DNA of 64,000 nucleotides from Streptomyces tanashiensis (GCF_014648895.1 NZ_BMRZ01000001.1:372001-436000); one strand, 5' to 3'; counted from the first letter of the stretch, positions 17,078-26,818 are shown. Notes: generated by a model not told the origin, from the letters alone. Made by a program: numbers and translations.

Positions 17078-18529
17078 TCAGCCACGCAGGGCCTGGACCG
17101 CGGCCTCCAGCCGCTTGCCGAAGTCACCGTCCGCCTGGCGGAAGTTGTCGATCGCCCGCTCGGCGATGTCGTCGCGCGAGACCTTGGCGATGAAGCCGGC
17201 CAGGTTCTCGACGAGGCGGCCCTTCTCGCCCTCCGACATCAGACGGTAGAGGGTGCCCGCCTGCACGAAGTCGCTGTCCTCGGCGTGCGAGGAGGCGGCG
17301 TGGTCGCCGGTCGCCCCGGTCACCGCGGAGCCGACCCAGAGCGGCCTGTCCGTCTGGTGCGGGCCGCCGAAGCTGTTCGGCTCGTAGTTCTTCGCGCCCT
17401 TGTGGCGGCCGTCGTAGAGGAAGCCGTCACGCGAGTGGGTGCGCGCCTCGGTGGCGTGCGGGCGGTTCACCGGCAGGTGGTCGGCGTTGATGCCGACGCG
17501 GTAGCGGTGGGCGTCGCCGTACGCGAAGAGACGGCCCTGGAGCATCTTGTCCGGGGAGGGGCCGATGCCCGGCACGAAGTGCGCGGGGCTGAAGATCGAC
17601 TGCTCGACCTCGGCGAAGATGTTCTCCGGGTTGCGGTTGAGCTCCAGCTTGCCGATCTCGATCGGCGGGTAGTCCTCGTGCGGCCACACCTTGGTGAGGT
17701 CGAACGGGTTGAAGCGGTAGTTCGCCGCGTCGGCCGCGGGCATGATCTGGACCTGCACGGTCCAGCTCGGGAAGTCGCCGCGCTCGATGGCCTCGCGCAG
17801 GTCGCGCTGGTGCGAGTCCGGGTCCTCGCCGGCGAGGCGGTTGGCCTCGTCCTGGGTGAGGTTCTTGATGCCCTGGTCGGTCTTGAAGTGGTACTTGACC
17901 CAGAAGACCTCGCCGGCCTCGTTGTTCCACTGGAACGTGTGCGAGCCGTAGCCGTTCATGTGGCGGTACGAGGCGGGGATGCCGCGGTCGCCGAAGAGCC
18001 AGGTGACCTGGTGGGTCGACTCCGGGGAGAGGCCCCAGAAGTCCCAGACGTTGTCCGCCTCCTGCGAGCCCGTGTACGGGTCGCGCTTCTGGGTGTGGAT
18101 GAAGTCGGGGAACTTGATGGCGTCCTTGATGAAGAACACCGGGGTGTTGTTGCCGACGAGGTCGTAGTTGCCCTCCTCGGTGTAGAACTTCAGCGCCCAG
18201 CCGCGGGGGTCGCGCACCGCGTCCGCCGCGCCGAGGTTGCCCGCGACGGTGGAGAAGCGCAGGAAGGTCTCGGTCTCCTTGCCGACCTCGGAGAGGAACT
18301 TCGCGCGCGTCCACTGCGAGACGTCACGGGTCACCGTGAAGGTGCCGTAGGCGCCCGCACCGCGCGCGTGGACGACGCGCTCCGGGATGCGCTCGCGGTT
18401 GAAGTGGGCGAGCTTCTCCAGGAGGAGCTGGTCCTGCACGAGGACCGGACCGCCGACGCCCGCGGTCTCGCTGTTCTGGTTGTCGGCGACCGGAGCCCCG
18501 GCCTCCGTGGTGAGCGGTCCCTGCGTCAC
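17078..18529 (-). CDS. katA: Monofunctional heme catalase
   Basis: Degrades hydrogen peroxide. The 483-residue protein has the small-subunit clade layout: [17 protein letters not shown] with the distal His, the [10 protein letters not shown] segment with the active-site Asn, and [14 protein letters not shown] with the heme-ligand Tyr. GTG 18529 is chosen because CAGGAGG ends five bases upstream and the protein then begins [13 protein letters not shown], as in known Streptomyces catalases; the ATG at 18547 would add six residues. It is divergent from the Fur-family gene and probably controlled by it. Confidence 0.95.
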   Translation of the reverse strand: MTQGPLTTEAGAPVADNQNSETAGVGGPVLVQDQLLLEKLAHFNRERIPERVVHARGAGAYGTFTVTRDVSQWTRAKFLSEVGKETETFLRFSTVAGNLGAADAVRDPRGWALKFYTEEGNYDLVGNNTPVFFIKDAIKFPDFIHTQKRDPYTGSQEADNVWDFWGLSPESTHQVTWLFGDRGIPASYRHMNGYGSHTFQWNNEAGEVFWVKYHFKTDQGIKNLTQDEANRLAGEDPDSHQRDLREAIERGDFPSWTVQVQIMPAADAANYRFNPFDLTKVWPHEDYPPIEIGKLELNRNPENIFAEVEQSIFSPAHFVPGIGPSPDKMLQGRLFAYGDAHRYRVGINADHLPVNRPHATEARTHSRDGFLYDGRHKGAKNYEPNSFGGPHQTDRPLWVGSAVTGATGDHAASSHAEDSDFVQAGTLYRLMSEGEKGRLVENLAGFIAKVSRDDIAERAIDNFRQADGDFGKRLEAAVQALRG

Positions 18530-18610
18530 GTGCGCCTCCTGCGTCATGTCCTGCGTGTCCTGTCCCGTGGCCCGGATCCCTGCATGAGATCTTGGCCAGT
18601 GCCGGTTTCG

Positions 18611-18638
18611 ATCCTACAATGGACAATGTCTAAGTCAA
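18611..18638 (-). promoter_or_regulatory. Catalase promoter with direct repeat in the spacer
   Basis: TTGACT (-35, 18638-18633) and TAGGAT (-10, 18616-18611) with a 16-base spacer form a strong vegetative promoter. The spacer carries ACAATGG-ACAATGT on the plus strand, a candidate binding site for the divergent Fur-family regulator. Confidence 0.75.
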
Positions 18639-18686
18639 GTGAACTTCCAAAGTCACACCGGTTCGGGACCCCCTTCCCTCGACTGT

Positions 18687-18692
18687 TAGGCT
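18687..18692 (+). promoter_or_regulatory. -10 element of a leaderless catR transcript
   Basis: TAGGCT lies seven bases before the ATG and there is no Shine-Dalgarno sequence. Confidence 0.6.
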
Positions 18693-18699
18693 GGCCCTC

Positions 18700-19119
18700 A
18701 TGAGTGACCTGTTGGAACGACTGCGCGGACGCGGCTGGCGGATGACCGCGCAGCGGCGTGTCGTGGCCGAGGTCCTCGACGGGGACCATGTGCATCTGAC
18801 CGCCGACGAGGTCCACGCACGTGCCGTGACGAGGCTGCCCGAGATCTCGCGCGCGACCGTGTACAACACGCTGGGCGAGATGGTCACTCTCGGCGAGGTC
18901 ATCGAGGTCGCGACCGACGGGCGCGCCAAGCGGTACGACCCCAACGCCCACCGGCCCCACCAGCACCTGGTCTGCGGCCGCTGCGGCGCGATCCGCGACG
19001 TGCACCCGGCCGGCGACCCGCTGGCGGACCTTCCGGACACCGAGCGCTTCGGCTTCACCATCTCGAACGTCGAGGTCACCTACCGGGGCATCTGCCCCAG
19101 CTGCGCCACGACGGCCTGA
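18700..19119 (+). CDS. catR: Fur-family peroxide-sensing regulator (CatR-like)
   Basis: A 139-residue Fur-superfamily repressor: N-terminal winged helix (about 1-80, with ISRATVYNTLGEMVTLGEV as the recognition region) and a C-terminal dimer/metal domain. The zinc site is CGRCG and CPSC; HRPHQHLVC supplies the regulatory metal ligands. Beside a divergent catalase, this is the CatR/PerR-like arrangement known in Streptomyces, where oxidation of the metal centre relieves repression. The -10 placement indicates a leaderless mRNA. A strong terminator follows. Confidence 0.9.
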   Translation: MSDLLERLRGRGWRMTAQRRVVAEVLDGDHVHLTADEVHARAVTRLPEISRATVYNTLGEMVTLGEVIEVATDGRAKRYDPNAHRPHQHLVCGRCGAIRDVHPAGDPLADLPDTERFGFTISNVEVTYRGICPSCATTA

Positions 19120-19142
19120 CGGCCCGACAGCACGAGAGAACG

Positions 19143-19168
19143 AGCCCCCGCTCCGGCGGGGGCTTTTT
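19143..19168 (+). terminator. Intrinsic terminator of catR
   Basis: AGCCCCCGC-TCCG-GCGGGGGCT, a 9-bp stem followed by TTTTT. Confidence 0.9.
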
Positions 19169-19195
19169 CACGTCCCCTCACACCTTCGGGAGCGC

Positions 19196-19292
19196 GGACA
19201 CGACCGAAGCCGGGACACGACGAAGGCCGGACACGACGAAGGCCGGACACGACGAAGGCCGGACACGACGAAGGCCGGACACGACGAAGGCC
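19196..19292. repeat. 16-bp tandem repeat array
   Basis: GGACACGACGAAGGCC is repeated five times perfectly from 19213 to 19292, with a sixth degenerate copy at 19196-19211. The last copy runs into the hairpin downstream of the initiator tRNA gene, and each unit contains the CGAAGGCC half-arm of that hairpin. The array probably grew by replication slippage. Confidence 0.9.
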
Positions 19293-19318
19293 CGGATCCA
19301 AGAGGATCCGGGCCTTCG
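19285..19318 (-). terminator. Terminator of initiator tRNA copy 1
   Basis: A perfect 15-bp stem (19285-19299 with 19304-19318) with a 4-base loop, 12 bases past the tRNA 3' end. There is no T tract on the transcribed strand. Confidence 0.75.
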
Positions 19319-19330
19319 TTTGCTACTGAG

Positions 19331-19404
19331 TAGCGGGGACAGGATTTGAACCTGCGACCTCTGGGTTATGAGCCCAGCGAGCTACCGAGCTGCTCCACCC
19401 CGCG
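19331..19404 (-). tRNA. Initiator tRNA-fMet (CAT), copy 1
   Basis: A 74-base cloverleaf without an encoded CCA. The anticodon loop is CTCATAA (anticodon CAT), the anticodon stem has the three consecutive G:C pairs (GGG/CCC) of initiators, and the acceptor end has an unpaired C1 opposite U72. These are initiator hallmarks. It is identical to the copy at 21635-21708. Confidence 0.95.
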
Positions 19405-19467
19405 TCGGTAAAAACGACTCTACGGGACCCCCGTCACCAGCGCAAATCCGTTAACGCGCCGCCCCCG

Positions 19468-21432
19468 CTACGCCGTGAGCTCCTGGTGCAGCGCCTCGCT
19501 CAGCCGCGCCGCCCGCTCGGCGACCTCCGCCGGGCCCAGCTCCACCGCGCGGTCGCACCAGCGACGCCCCTCGGTGAGCTCGCCCCGGCGCGCCGCGAGC
19601 AGCGCGAGACGGAGCGCGGCGCGGCCGTGGCCGGCCCGGGCCGCCCGGGTCCACCACAGGGCGGCCTCCCGCTCGCTGCCCTCGCGGGCGAGGAGCAGCC
19701 CGAGGTTGAAGGCGCCGTTGCGGCTGCCCGCCTCGGCGGCCTCGCGGTACCAGCGGTCCGCCTCGGCCAGGTCGCCGCGCCCGGCGGCGAGCATCCCGAC
19801 CCGCACCTGGGCACGCCGGTGGCCCTGCTGGGCGGCCCGCTCGTACCACTCCTCGCACTCGGACTTCTCCTCGCGGGGCGCGCCGAGCACGGCGGGGCCG
19901 GGCTCGGGGCGGCGCGCGTCGAGCACCGAGGCGAGCCGGAAGGCGGCCTCGGCGCTGCCGCCGCCCGCCGCGCACCGCAGGTGGCGCTCGGCGGTCTGCT
20001 CGTCGCCGTCGCGCAGGGCGGCGATGCCGACCTGGAGCGCGGCCTCGGTGTGTCCGGCGGCGGCGGCCCGCTCGTACCAGACCAGGGCCGTGCGGTCGTC
20101 GTCGCGGCCGGCGTGGAGGATGCCCAGATTGAAGGCGGCGTCCACGCTGCCGGCCTCGGCGGCCTTGGAGAACCAGGGCTCGGCGCCGTTGGCGTCGCCC
20201 GCCTGGAGGAGCAGGACGGCGAGCGCGTTGGCGGCCTCGCGGTGGCCCGCGTAGGCGGCGCGCCGGTACCACTGCTCGGCCTGCGGGATGCGGTCCTGGG
20301 CGGCGCAGAGCAGCCCGAGGTTGTAGGCGCCGTTCACGTCGCCGGCGTCCATGGCGGCCCGGTACCAGCGCTCGGCGGTCTGCTGCTCGCCCCGGGCCGC
20401 GTGGAGGGCTCCGAGGGCGTTGGCGGCGTTGCCGTCGCCGTCCTGGGCGGCCCGCAGCCACCACACGGCGGCGCTCTCCTCGTCGCCCGCGTCGCGGAGC
20501 AGGAAGCCGAGGGCGCAGGCGGCCTTCGCCTCGCCCTCCTTGGCGGAGCTGAGGTACCAGCGGCCGGCCTCCTTGAGCTCGCCCCGGTGCTCCAGGATCG
20601 CGCCCAGGTGGAGCGCGGCCCGCCGGTGGCCGCGCGCGGCGGCCTGCCGGAACCACTGCTCGGCCTCGGCGGCCTCTCCCGAGCCCTCGCCGGCCGGCCC
20701 GGGGACGGCGGGCCGGGTGCCGGTCGCGGGCGCGCCGGAGGGCACGATGGCGGCGGTGCCGGGGACTCGGAGCCGGGTGCCGGTCTCGTGCGGTCCGCGG
20801 GTGGTCTCGGTGGCGCGGCGCTCCAGGGCGAGGGCGAGGCGGTAGGCGGCCTCGCGGTGGCCCTGTTCGGCGGCGGCGCGCAGCCAGCGCTCGGCGCCGA
20901 CGTCGCTGCGGTGCTCCAGGAGGTCGGCGAGGGCGTACGCGCCGAGGGCGTGGCCCTGCTCGGCGGCCTGGCGCAGCCAGTACTCGGCGGCCGGTTCGTC
21001 GCCGCGCTCGCGGTGGTGGCGGCCGAGGGCGTGGGCGGCGGGGGCGGAGCCGGCGACGGCGGCGACCCGCCACCAGCCGGCCGCCTCCTCGGCGTATCCG
21101 CGCTGGTGGAGCAGGACGCCCAGGTTGTTGGCGGCGGCCCGGTCCCCCTCGGCGGTGGCACCGCGCAGGTACGGTTCGGCGCCGTCGAGGTCACCGCGGC
21201 GCAGCAGCAGCGCGCCGAGGGCGCTCATCGAGGCGAGGTCGCCGCGCTCGGCGGCGCGCCGGTGGCGAGCCTCGGTCTCGGTCTCGTTCTCGGCGTCGGT
21301 CTCGGCGGTGGTGTCGACGGCCGCATCGACGGCCCCGACTGCCTCGATGATCTCGTCTGCGGCGTTTCTGGCGTGCCGCTGCACAAACCGCCCTGTCTCC
21401 AACAGAGTTGCCCTGTCCCCCATAAATACCAT
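19468..21432 (-). CDS. Sel1-like/TPR repeat protein
   Basis: A 654-residue soluble protein built almost entirely from Sel1-like repeats of about 35 residues (recurrent A-xx-G-xxxAAxxLGxLLxxRGD). No catalytic domain, signal peptide or membrane helix is seen. A low-complexity insertion interrupts the array near residues 205-255. Such solenoids serve as protein-interaction scaffolds; the partner is unknown. The start at 21432 (MVFMGDRATLLETG) is tentative, since the Met three codons later fits equally well. It lies between the two initiator tRNA genes on the same strand. Confidence 0.85.
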   Translation of the reverse strand: MVFMGDRATLLETGRFVQRHARNAADEIIEAVGAVDAAVDTTAETDAENETETEARHRRAAERGDLASMSALGALLLRRGDLDGAEPYLRGATAEGDRAAANNLGVLLHQRGYAEEAAGWWRVAAVAGSAPAAHALGRHHRERGDEPAAEYWLRQAAEQGHALGAYALADLLEHRSDVGAERWLRAAAEQGHREAAYRLALALERRATETTRGPHETGTRLRVPGTAAIVPSGAPATGTRPAVPGPAGEGSGEAAEAEQWFRQAAARGHRRAALHLGAILEHRGELKEAGRWYLSSAKEGEAKAACALGFLLRDAGDEESAAVWWLRAAQDGDGNAANALGALHAARGEQQTAERWYRAAMDAGDVNGAYNLGLLCAAQDRIPQAEQWYRRAAYAGHREAANALAVLLLQAGDANGAEPWFSKAAEAGSVDAAFNLGILHAGRDDDRTALVWYERAAAAGHTEAALQVGIAALRDGDEQTAERHLRCAAGGGSAEAAFRLASVLDARRPEPGPAVLGAPREEKSECEEWYERAAQQGHRRAQVRVGMLAAGRGDLAEADRWYREAAEAGSRNGAFNLGLLLAREGSEREAALWWTRAARAGHGRAALRLALLAARRGELTEGRRWCDRAVELGPAEVAERAARLSEALHQELTA

Positions 21433-21591
21433 CGTCGCACCACCCGCAACCCGAGCACACCTGGTATACCGCAGCCAGTGAGGTCACTCAGCGTTTTGTC
21501 GACATGCCCACAGAGAGACAAGTCAAACACGACTCACGCCAACTCGCCCCTTCCCTACCGCTCTTCGGCACCCCCAGGCACGCCGACACAC

Positions 21592-21629
21592 GACAAGGGC
21601 CCGGATCCTTATGGATCCGGGCCCTTGTC
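21592..21629 (-). terminator. Terminator of initiator tRNA copy 2
   Basis: A perfect 17-bp stem (21592-21608 with 21613-21629), loop TTAT. The inner arm GGATCCGGGCC is shared with the terminator of copy 1, so gene and terminator seem to have been duplicated together. Confidence 0.78.
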
Positions 21630-21634
21630 CTGAG

Positions 21635-21708
21635 TAGCGGGGACAGGATTTGAACCTGCGACCTCTGGGTTATGAGCCCAGCGAGCTACCGAGCTGCTCC
21701 ACCCCGCG
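21635..21708 (-). tRNA. Initiator tRNA-fMet (CAT), copy 2
   Basis: Identical in sequence to the copy at 19331-19404: CAT anticodon, GGG/CCC anticodon stem, C1/U72 mismatch, no encoded CCA. It lies 45 bases downstream of the UPF0182 gene on the same strand. Confidence 0.95.
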
Positions 21709-21753
21709 TCGGTGAACCAACAGTATCACGACGCGGGGGTGGAAAACCTCAGG

Positions 21754-24669
21754 TCAGCCGCCCGACCCGGGCGTCTTCAGCTTCGCCCCGGCCTCGGCGG
21801 CCTTCTGCAGCGCCGCCTGGAGGTCCTCCTGAGCCTTGCCGTACGCGGCCCAGTCGCCCTTCTGCAGAGCGGCCTCGCCCGCGTCGTACGCCTTCTGGGC
21901 GTCGGCGATCGCCTGCTGCAGCGCGGCGTCGTTCGAGGCGGGCGGCTGGGTCGTGCCGGGCGGCTGCGTGGTGCCCGGCGGGGTCGTCGGCGTGGTGGGC
22001 GCCTCCACCCCGAAGACCGCGTTGAGCGCCTTGGTGAGGTTGTCCTCGAACACCGTGGTGTCCTTGGTCGTGTCACCGTCCGGCTGGTCCGCGTCCACGT
22101 ACGACACCGCGACCTTCTTCAGGAGCGGGTAGAGCGCGTTCCGCCCCTGGGCGTACACCGGCTCCACGTACAGGAACCCGCCGTCGAGCGGCACGGTCAG
22201 CAGGTTGCCGTACTGGATGTCCGAGTCGGCGCCCTTCATGTCCCGGACGAACTGGGCCACGGACGGCAGACCGTTGAGCTTGCTCTGCACCTGGGCCGGA
22301 CCGGGGACGTCCTCGGTGACCCGCAGCAGTCTCAGCCGGCCGTACTCCTTGCTGGTGGCGTCGGCGTCGACCGCCATGAAGCCGCCCAGGTTGGGCCGCC
22401 CGTTCGGCGTGAACGTCGTCGTCAGCGAGAAGCGCTGCGCCGTGTCCCCCGGCATCTTCATGCTCAGGTAGTACGGCGGGACCGCGTTGCCGTCCTTGTT
22501 GGTCGGGTCGTCCGGCACCTGCCAGGCGTCCGAGCCGCTGTAGAACTGCGCGGGGTCGGTGACGTGGTAGCGGGTCAGCAGCTCGCGCTGGACCTTGAAC
22601 ATGTCCTGCGGGTAGCGCAGGTGCGCGAGCAGGTCGCCCTTGATCGCGGACTTCGGCTGGACCGTGTCCGGGAAGGCCTTCATCCAGGTCTTGAGGACCG
22701 GGTCCTGGGTGTCCCACTCGTAGAGCTTCACCGTGCCGTCGTAGGCGTCGACGGTGGCCTTGACCGAGTTGCGGATGTAGTTGACCTGGTTCTGCTGGGC
22801 GACGACCGTGCGCTGCTGGTTGCCGACGGTCAGCGAGTCGGCGGTGGTGTCGCCGAGCGTGGTGCGCGAGGCGTACGGGTAGCCGTTGGTCGTCGTGTAG
22901 GCGTCGACGATCCACTGGATCCGGCCGTCGACGACCGCCGGGTAGGCGTCGCCGTCGATGGTCAGCCAGGGCGCGACCGCCTCGACGCGCTCCTTCGGCG
23001 TGCGGTTGTAGAGGATCCGCGAGCCCTCGCCGATCGCTCCCGAGTAGAGGATCTGCGGCTCGCTGAAGGCCACCGCGTACGCGGCGCGGTTGAAGGTGTT
23101 GGAGAGGCTGACGCCGCTCTTCTCCTTGTAGCTGGTGGTCTTCTCGCCGTTCTCCTCGTAGTCCAGCTCCTTCTGGGGGCCGCCCACGATCGAGTACTGG
23201 TCGGTCTTCTCGCCGTAGTAGATCCGCTGCTGGTAGGTCCCCAGCGAGCCGGTCGTCGGCAGTCCGGACTCGGTGAAGACCGGGGAGCCGTTGGCGTCCG
23301 TCTGCGTGCCCGCGGCCATGATCGCGCCGTAGCCGTGGGTGTAGGTGAAGTGGTCGTTGATCCAGTTCCGCTTCGGGATGCCCTTGATGTTGAGCTCGCG
23401 CAGACCGACGACGGTGTCCTTGCCGTTGTAGCGGTCCACGTCCAGGGTCGTCGGGAACTGGTAGTACTTCCGCTTCTGCTCCAGCTGCTGGAACGTCGGC
23501 GACACGATGTTCGGGTCGAGGACGCGGTAGCTGGCCGCCGTGTCGGCGTCCGCCCGCAGCTTGTCCTTGGCCTTGACCGTCGACTTGCCCGAGTAGTTCT
23601 CGGGCTTCGTCCCGTCGATCGCGTACGCCTTGCGGGTCGCGTCGATGTTCTTCTGGATGTACTGCGCTTCCTTGGCCTGCTCGTTCGGCTGGACCTGGAA
23701 CTTCTGCACGATGGCCGGGTACAGGCCGCCGATCAGGATCGCGGAGAGGACCATCAGACCGAAGCCGATCACCGGCAGCTGCCAGGTGCGGCGCCAGAGC
23801 GTCGCGAAGAACAGCAGCGCGCAGATGATCGCGATGCAGAACAGGATGGTCTTCGCCGGCAGGTACGCGTTGGCGTCGACGTACCGCAGACCCGTCCAGT
23901 TGCCGGTGGCCTTGAAGTCACTCGACTTCACCGCCAGGCCGTACCGGTCGAGCCAGTACGCGACGGCCTTGAGCGCCACGAAGAGTCCGAGCAGCACCGA
24001 GAGGTGGCCGGTGGCGGCGGCGGTGGCACGCGCGCCCGGGCTGGTGATCCGCAGCCCGCCGTACAGGTAGTGCGTGAGCGCGGCGGCGATCAGCGACAGG
24101 ATGGCGGCGGCGAAGCCGAACGAGAGGAGGAAGCGGTACCAGGGCAGGTCGAAGGCGTAGAACGACACGTCGAGACCGAACTGCGGGTCCTTCTGGCCGA
24201 ACTTCACCCCGTTGACCCACATGAGCCAGGTGCGCCACTGGCCGGACGCGGAGGCACCGGCGATCAGGGCCACCAGGGCGGTGACCGCGAGGAGCACCCA
24301 CTTCTTGAACGGGGCCAGACCCATCCGGTACCGGTCGAGGCTCTGCTGCTCCAGCGACATCGCGCTCAGCGGCGGCCGCAGCCGGTACGCCAGCCAGATG
24401 TTGAAGCCGACGGCGAGCCCCATCAGCAGGCCGAAGACCGCGAAGAGGCCGATCTTGGTCCACAGGGTGGTGGTGAACACGGACGAGTACTCGACCGAGC
24501 GGTACCAGAGCCAGTCCGTCCAGAACCCGGCGAACATCACGAACGCCATGGCGAGGACGGCCAGCACCCCGAGTGTCATGAGCAGGGTGCGGGCCCGCCG
24601 GGACGGCCGGCCGACTCTCACCCTCGGCCCGGACGGGCCCTGGCCACGGTCCGGCATCTGGAAAGCCAA
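21754..24669 (-). CDS. UPF0182 family large integral membrane protein
   Basis: A 971-residue protein of unknown function, conserved in actinobacteria. The first ~310 residues carry seven hydrophobic segments; the rest is a large soluble region, probably extracytoplasmic, ending in a Pro/Thr/Gly-rich stretch and a helix. The start is taken as TTG at 24669 ([10 protein letters not shown]...) because GAGGGG is six bases upstream and TACGAT, a plausible -10, lies at 24718-24713. The ATG at 24726 would be upstream of that promoter. Confidence 0.85.
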   Translation of the reverse strand: MAFQMPDRGQGPSGPRVRVGRPSRRARTLLMTLGVLAVLAMAFVMFAGFWTDWLWYRSVEYSSVFTTTLWTKIGLFAVFGLLMGLAVGFNIWLAYRLRPPLSAMSLEQQSLDRYRMGLAPFKKWVLLAVTALVALIAGASASGQWRTWLMWVNGVKFGQKDPQFGLDVSFYAFDLPWYRFLLSFGFAAAILSLIAAALTHYLYGGLRITSPGARATAAATGHLSVLLGLFVALKAVAYWLDRYGLAVKSSDFKATGNWTGLRYVDANAYLPAKTILFCIAIICALLFFATLWRRTWQLPVIGFGLMVLSAILIGGLYPAIVQKFQVQPNEQAKEAQYIQKNIDATRKAYAIDGTKPENYSGKSTVKAKDKLRADADTAASYRVLDPNIVSPTFQQLEQKRKYYQFPTTLDVDRYNGKDTVVGLRELNIKGIPKRNWINDHFTYTHGYGAIMAAGTQTDANGSPVFTESGLPTTGSLGTYQQRIYYGEKTDQYSIVGGPQKELDYEENGEKTTSYKEKSGVSLSNTFNRAAYAVAFSEPQILYSGAIGEGSRILYNRTPKERVEAVAPWLTIDGDAYPAVVDGRIQWIVDAYTTTNGYPYASRTTLGDTTADSLTVGNQQRTVVAQQNQVNYIRNSVKATVDAYDGTVKLYEWDTQDPVLKTWMKAFPDTVQPKSAIKGDLLAHLRYPQDMFKVQRELLTRYHVTDPAQFYSGSDAWQVPDDPTNKDGNAVPPYYLSMKMPGDTAQRFSLTTTFTPNGRPNLGGFMAVDADATSKEYGRLRLLRVTEDVPGPAQVQSKLNGLPSVAQFVRDMKGADSDIQYGNLLTVPLDGGFLYVEPVYAQGRNALYPLLKKVAVSYVDADQPDGDTTKDTTVFEDNLTKALNAVFGVEAPTTPTTPPGTTQPPGTTQPPASNDAALQQAIADAQKAYDAGEAALQKGDWAAYGKAQEDLQAALQKAAEAGAKLKTPGSGG

Positions 24670-24712
24670 CGTGCGCCCCTCGATGTTGATGCGTCTGAAA
24701 GCAGGCCCAGCG

Positions 24713-24718
24713 ATCGTA
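24713..24718 (-). promoter_or_regulatory. Candidate -10 for the UPF0182 gene
   Basis: TACGAT, about 44 bases before the TTG start; the -35 region (CAGTAA) is weak. Confidence 0.4.
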
Positions 24719-24792
24719 GAGCCCACTGATGCAACTTACTGAGGCTTTACCTAGTTCCCGTCTTCGGGGGAAGAGGAGGCAGGATATTGGTC

Positions 24793-25344
24793 ATGTCCAA
24801 CGTTTCCCCCTCCGGCCCGGCCATGGCCGCGAGCCCCCTCACCCGCGCGGTGCTCGAGATCGACGAGTACGCGTCGGGCCTCGGCTGGGACCAGCCCGCC
24901 CGCCTGTTCGCCCTGGTCGACACCGCACGGCTCCGCGCCCAGGAACCCAAGCTCGCCACCCAGCTCGGCCTGGGCGACGACGCCACCGCCTACACCCCGA
25001 TCGAGCAGGACAAGCTGCCTCGCGGCAAGGCCCTCGACGAATTCCTCGGCACGATCGCCTGGCCCGCCGCGGTCGCCGGCTGCGCCCTGACCGTGGAGCG
25101 GCTCATGCTGCCCCCGTCGGCCGAGGCCCAGGTCCCCCAGGGCCTGAACGAGAAGCAGCTCGCCAAGTGGGTCGCCGCGCACCCGGACCGCCAGGAGGTC
25201 CGGATGACCGTGGCGGTGCTGCGGGACGGCGCCCGCGAGGCGGCGATCCGGCTGCGCGAGAAGGACTCCGCGACCGAGGTGCTGACCGGCCCGGACCTGG
25301 TGCCGGGGCTCGCCGAGGCACTGGCGGCGACCTTCGAGAGCTGA
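24793..25344 (+). CDS. PPA1309-family conserved actinobacterial protein
   Basis: A 183-residue cytoplasmic protein of unknown function, found next to UPF0182 genes in actinobacteria. It contains ASPLTRAVLEIDEYASGLGWDQPARLFALVDT near the N-terminus (quoted here only as residues about 12-44) and no recognised catalytic motif. AGGAGG at 24774-24779 is 13 bases from the ATG but only 7 from a TTG at 24787 (TTG-GTC-ATG), so the true start may be two codons earlier. It is divergent from the UPF0182 gene. Confidence 0.8.
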   Translation: MSNVSPSGPAMAASPLTRAVLEIDEYASGLGWDQPARLFALVDTARLRAQEPKLATQLGLGDDATAYTPIEQDKLPRGKALDEFLGTIAWPAAVAGCALTVERLMLPPSAEAQVPQGLNEKQLAKWVAAHPDRQEVRMTVAVLRDGAREAAIRLREKDSATEVLTGPDLVPGLAEALAATFES

Positions 25345-25351
25345 GCCCGGA

Positions 25352-25394
25352 CGCGAGAGGGGCGCCCGGTCGGTGACCGGGCGCCCCTCTCGCG
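25352..25394. terminator. Bidirectional terminator between convergent genes
   Basis: A perfect 20-bp stem (25352-25371 with 25375-25394) with a GGT loop, immediately after the PPA1309-type gene and just before the YlbL-type stop. Confidence 0.9.
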
Positions 25395-25407
25395 TACACG
25401 CGCGTGC

Positions 25408-26496
25408 TCAGCTCTTCGAGCAGCTCGGCAGCGACTTCGTGTCGCCCTTGCGGAGCTTCTCCAGCGACTTCGTGGCGTCGTCGATGGTGTCGACCTTGAT
25501 CAGGGTGAGCCCGTCGGGGGTGTCGGCGGCGGCCGCCTCGCAGTTGTCGGCCGGGGTGAGGAAGTACGCGGCGCCCGCGTCGCGCGCGCCGACCAGCTTC
25601 ATCTCGATGCCGCCGATCGGGCCGACCTCGCCCTTGTCGTCGATGGTGCCGGTGCCGGCGATGAACCGGCCGCCGGTGAGGCTCTCCGGGGTGAGCTTGT
25701 CGACGATGCCGAGGGCGAACATCAGACCGGCGCTGGGGCCGCCGACATCGGCCAGGTTGATGTCGATCGTGAACGGGAAGACGTGGTCGGTGCCGGCCTG
25801 GATGCCGACGACGGCCCGGTCGCCCTCCTCGGAGGTGGTGGTCGTGATGACGACCTTCCGGGTGACGGTGGGCTCCTTGCGGGCCTTCTCCGCGGCGGCC
25901 GCCTCCTTGGCGGGGACGATCGTGAACTCGACGTCCTGGCCGGGCTTGCGCTTCGTCACCTGCTTGGCGACGTCCGCCTGCTCCTTCACGGGCACGCCGT
26001 CGACGGCCTTGATCACGTCCCCGGCGTGCAGCTTGCCCTCGGCCGGGGCGTCCTTGACGACGGTGGCGACGACGACCCGGGCGACCACCGGGACGCCCAG
26101 CTCCCCGAGGGCCGCCACCTTGGCGCTCTCCTGGGACTGGCTGAACTCCTCGGCGTTCTCCTGGCTCGACTCCTCCTCGGTCTTGCCGTCCGGGTAGAGG
26201 GTGTCGTGCGGCACCACCACGTTGTCGTGGGCGAGCCATCCGTAGACGGCCTCGACGGCGTTCATCTTGTAGTCCGCGCTGGTGACGCGGACCGTCGTCA
26301 TGTTGAGGTGGCCGTCGGTCGGGTAGGTCTTGCGTCCCGAGATCTGGAGGACCGGTTCTCCCCTGGCCTCGCCGAGGGTGTTGACCGTGGGGCCCGGGCT
26401 CATCTCCGCGTACGGCACCGGGATCAGAACGCCCGCGATGAGCAGACAGATCAGGACCAGGGTGGAGGCGAGCATCGTCGCGGTGCGGCGTGGCAT
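25408..26496 (-). CDS. YlbL/Lon-like PDZ-domain serine protease
   Basis: A 362-residue membrane-anchored protease. It has an N-terminal transmembrane helix (about 8-28), a PDZ domain (about 135-205: LGVPVVARVVV, GDVIKAVDGVPV) and a Lon/S16 proteolytic domain. The Ser-Lys dyad is visible: Ser in GGPSAGLMFAL and Lys in IGGIEMKLVGARDAG. No ATPase domain is present, as usual for the YlbL branch, so it probably cleaves extracytoplasmic substrates. A Glu/Ser/Gln-rich stretch near 105-125 precedes the PDZ domain. The ATG at 26496 opens a charged MPRRTA start. Confidence 0.9.
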   Translation of the reverse strand: MPRRTATMLASTLVLICLLIAGVLIPVPYAEMSPGPTVNTLGEARGEPVLQISGRKTYPTDGHLNMTTVRVTSADYKMNAVEAVYGWLAHDNVVVPHDTLYPDGKTEEESSQENAEEFSQSQESAKVAALGELGVPVVARVVVATVVKDAPAEGKLHAGDVIKAVDGVPVKEQADVAKQVTKRKPGQDVEFTIVPAKEAAAAEKARKEPTVTRKVVITTTTSEEGDRAVVGIQAGTDHVFPFTIDINLADVGGPSAGLMFALGIVDKLTPESLTGGRFIAGTGTIDDKGEVGPIGGIEMKLVGARDAGAAYFLTPADNCEAAAADTPDGLTLIKVDTIDDATKSLEKLRKGDTKSLPSCSKS

Positions 26497-26561
26497 GGAA
26501 CGACAGTACGGGACTCGCCTGTGGGTGCACCCCTGGGGCGGTCCGTACGGGGCGGCCCGCG

Positions 26562-26792
26562 TCAGCCGGACGGCGAGGTGGTGACCGCGGAGGCCGCCGC
26601 GGCGGGCTCACGCTCCGTACGAGCGGAATCGGCGGTCGTGGTGTGGGCCCGCTCCATGGCGTCCCGGAAGCGTGCGTAGCCGGCGAGTTCCGCCACGTCG
26701 CCTATGGTCTTGTTCCTCGAAGCCCAGCTTCCCCATATCGCCGCGCCGACGACTGCGAAAAGCGGAATCAGCAACCAGGCCAGCGCTGCCAT
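26562..26792 (-). CDS. Small membrane-anchored hypothetical protein
   Basis: A 76-residue protein with one N-terminal transmembrane helix (WLLIPLFAVVGAAIWGSW), a short charged helix (NKTIGDVAELAGYARFRDAMERA) and a disordered Ala/Thr/Ser tail. GGGAGG lies before the ATG and a promoter is visible upstream. It precedes the YlbL-like gene on the same strand by 65 bases, so they may be co-expressed. Function unknown. Confidence 0.75.
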   Translation of the reverse strand: MAALAWLLIPLFAVVGAAIWGSWASRNKTIGDVAELAGYARFRDAMERAHTTTADSARTEREPAAAASAVTTSPSG

Positions 26793-26818
26793 CCCGACCT
26801 CCCATCCCCAGTGAGTTG

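Noticed and set aside
19196..19292. Possible CRISPR array
   Set aside because: The 16-bp units are contiguous with no spacers and no cas genes are present.
24670..24726. ATG start of the UPF0182 gene at 24726
   Set aside because: It lies upstream of the likely -10 and has no ribosome site; TTG 24669 has GAGGGG at six bases.
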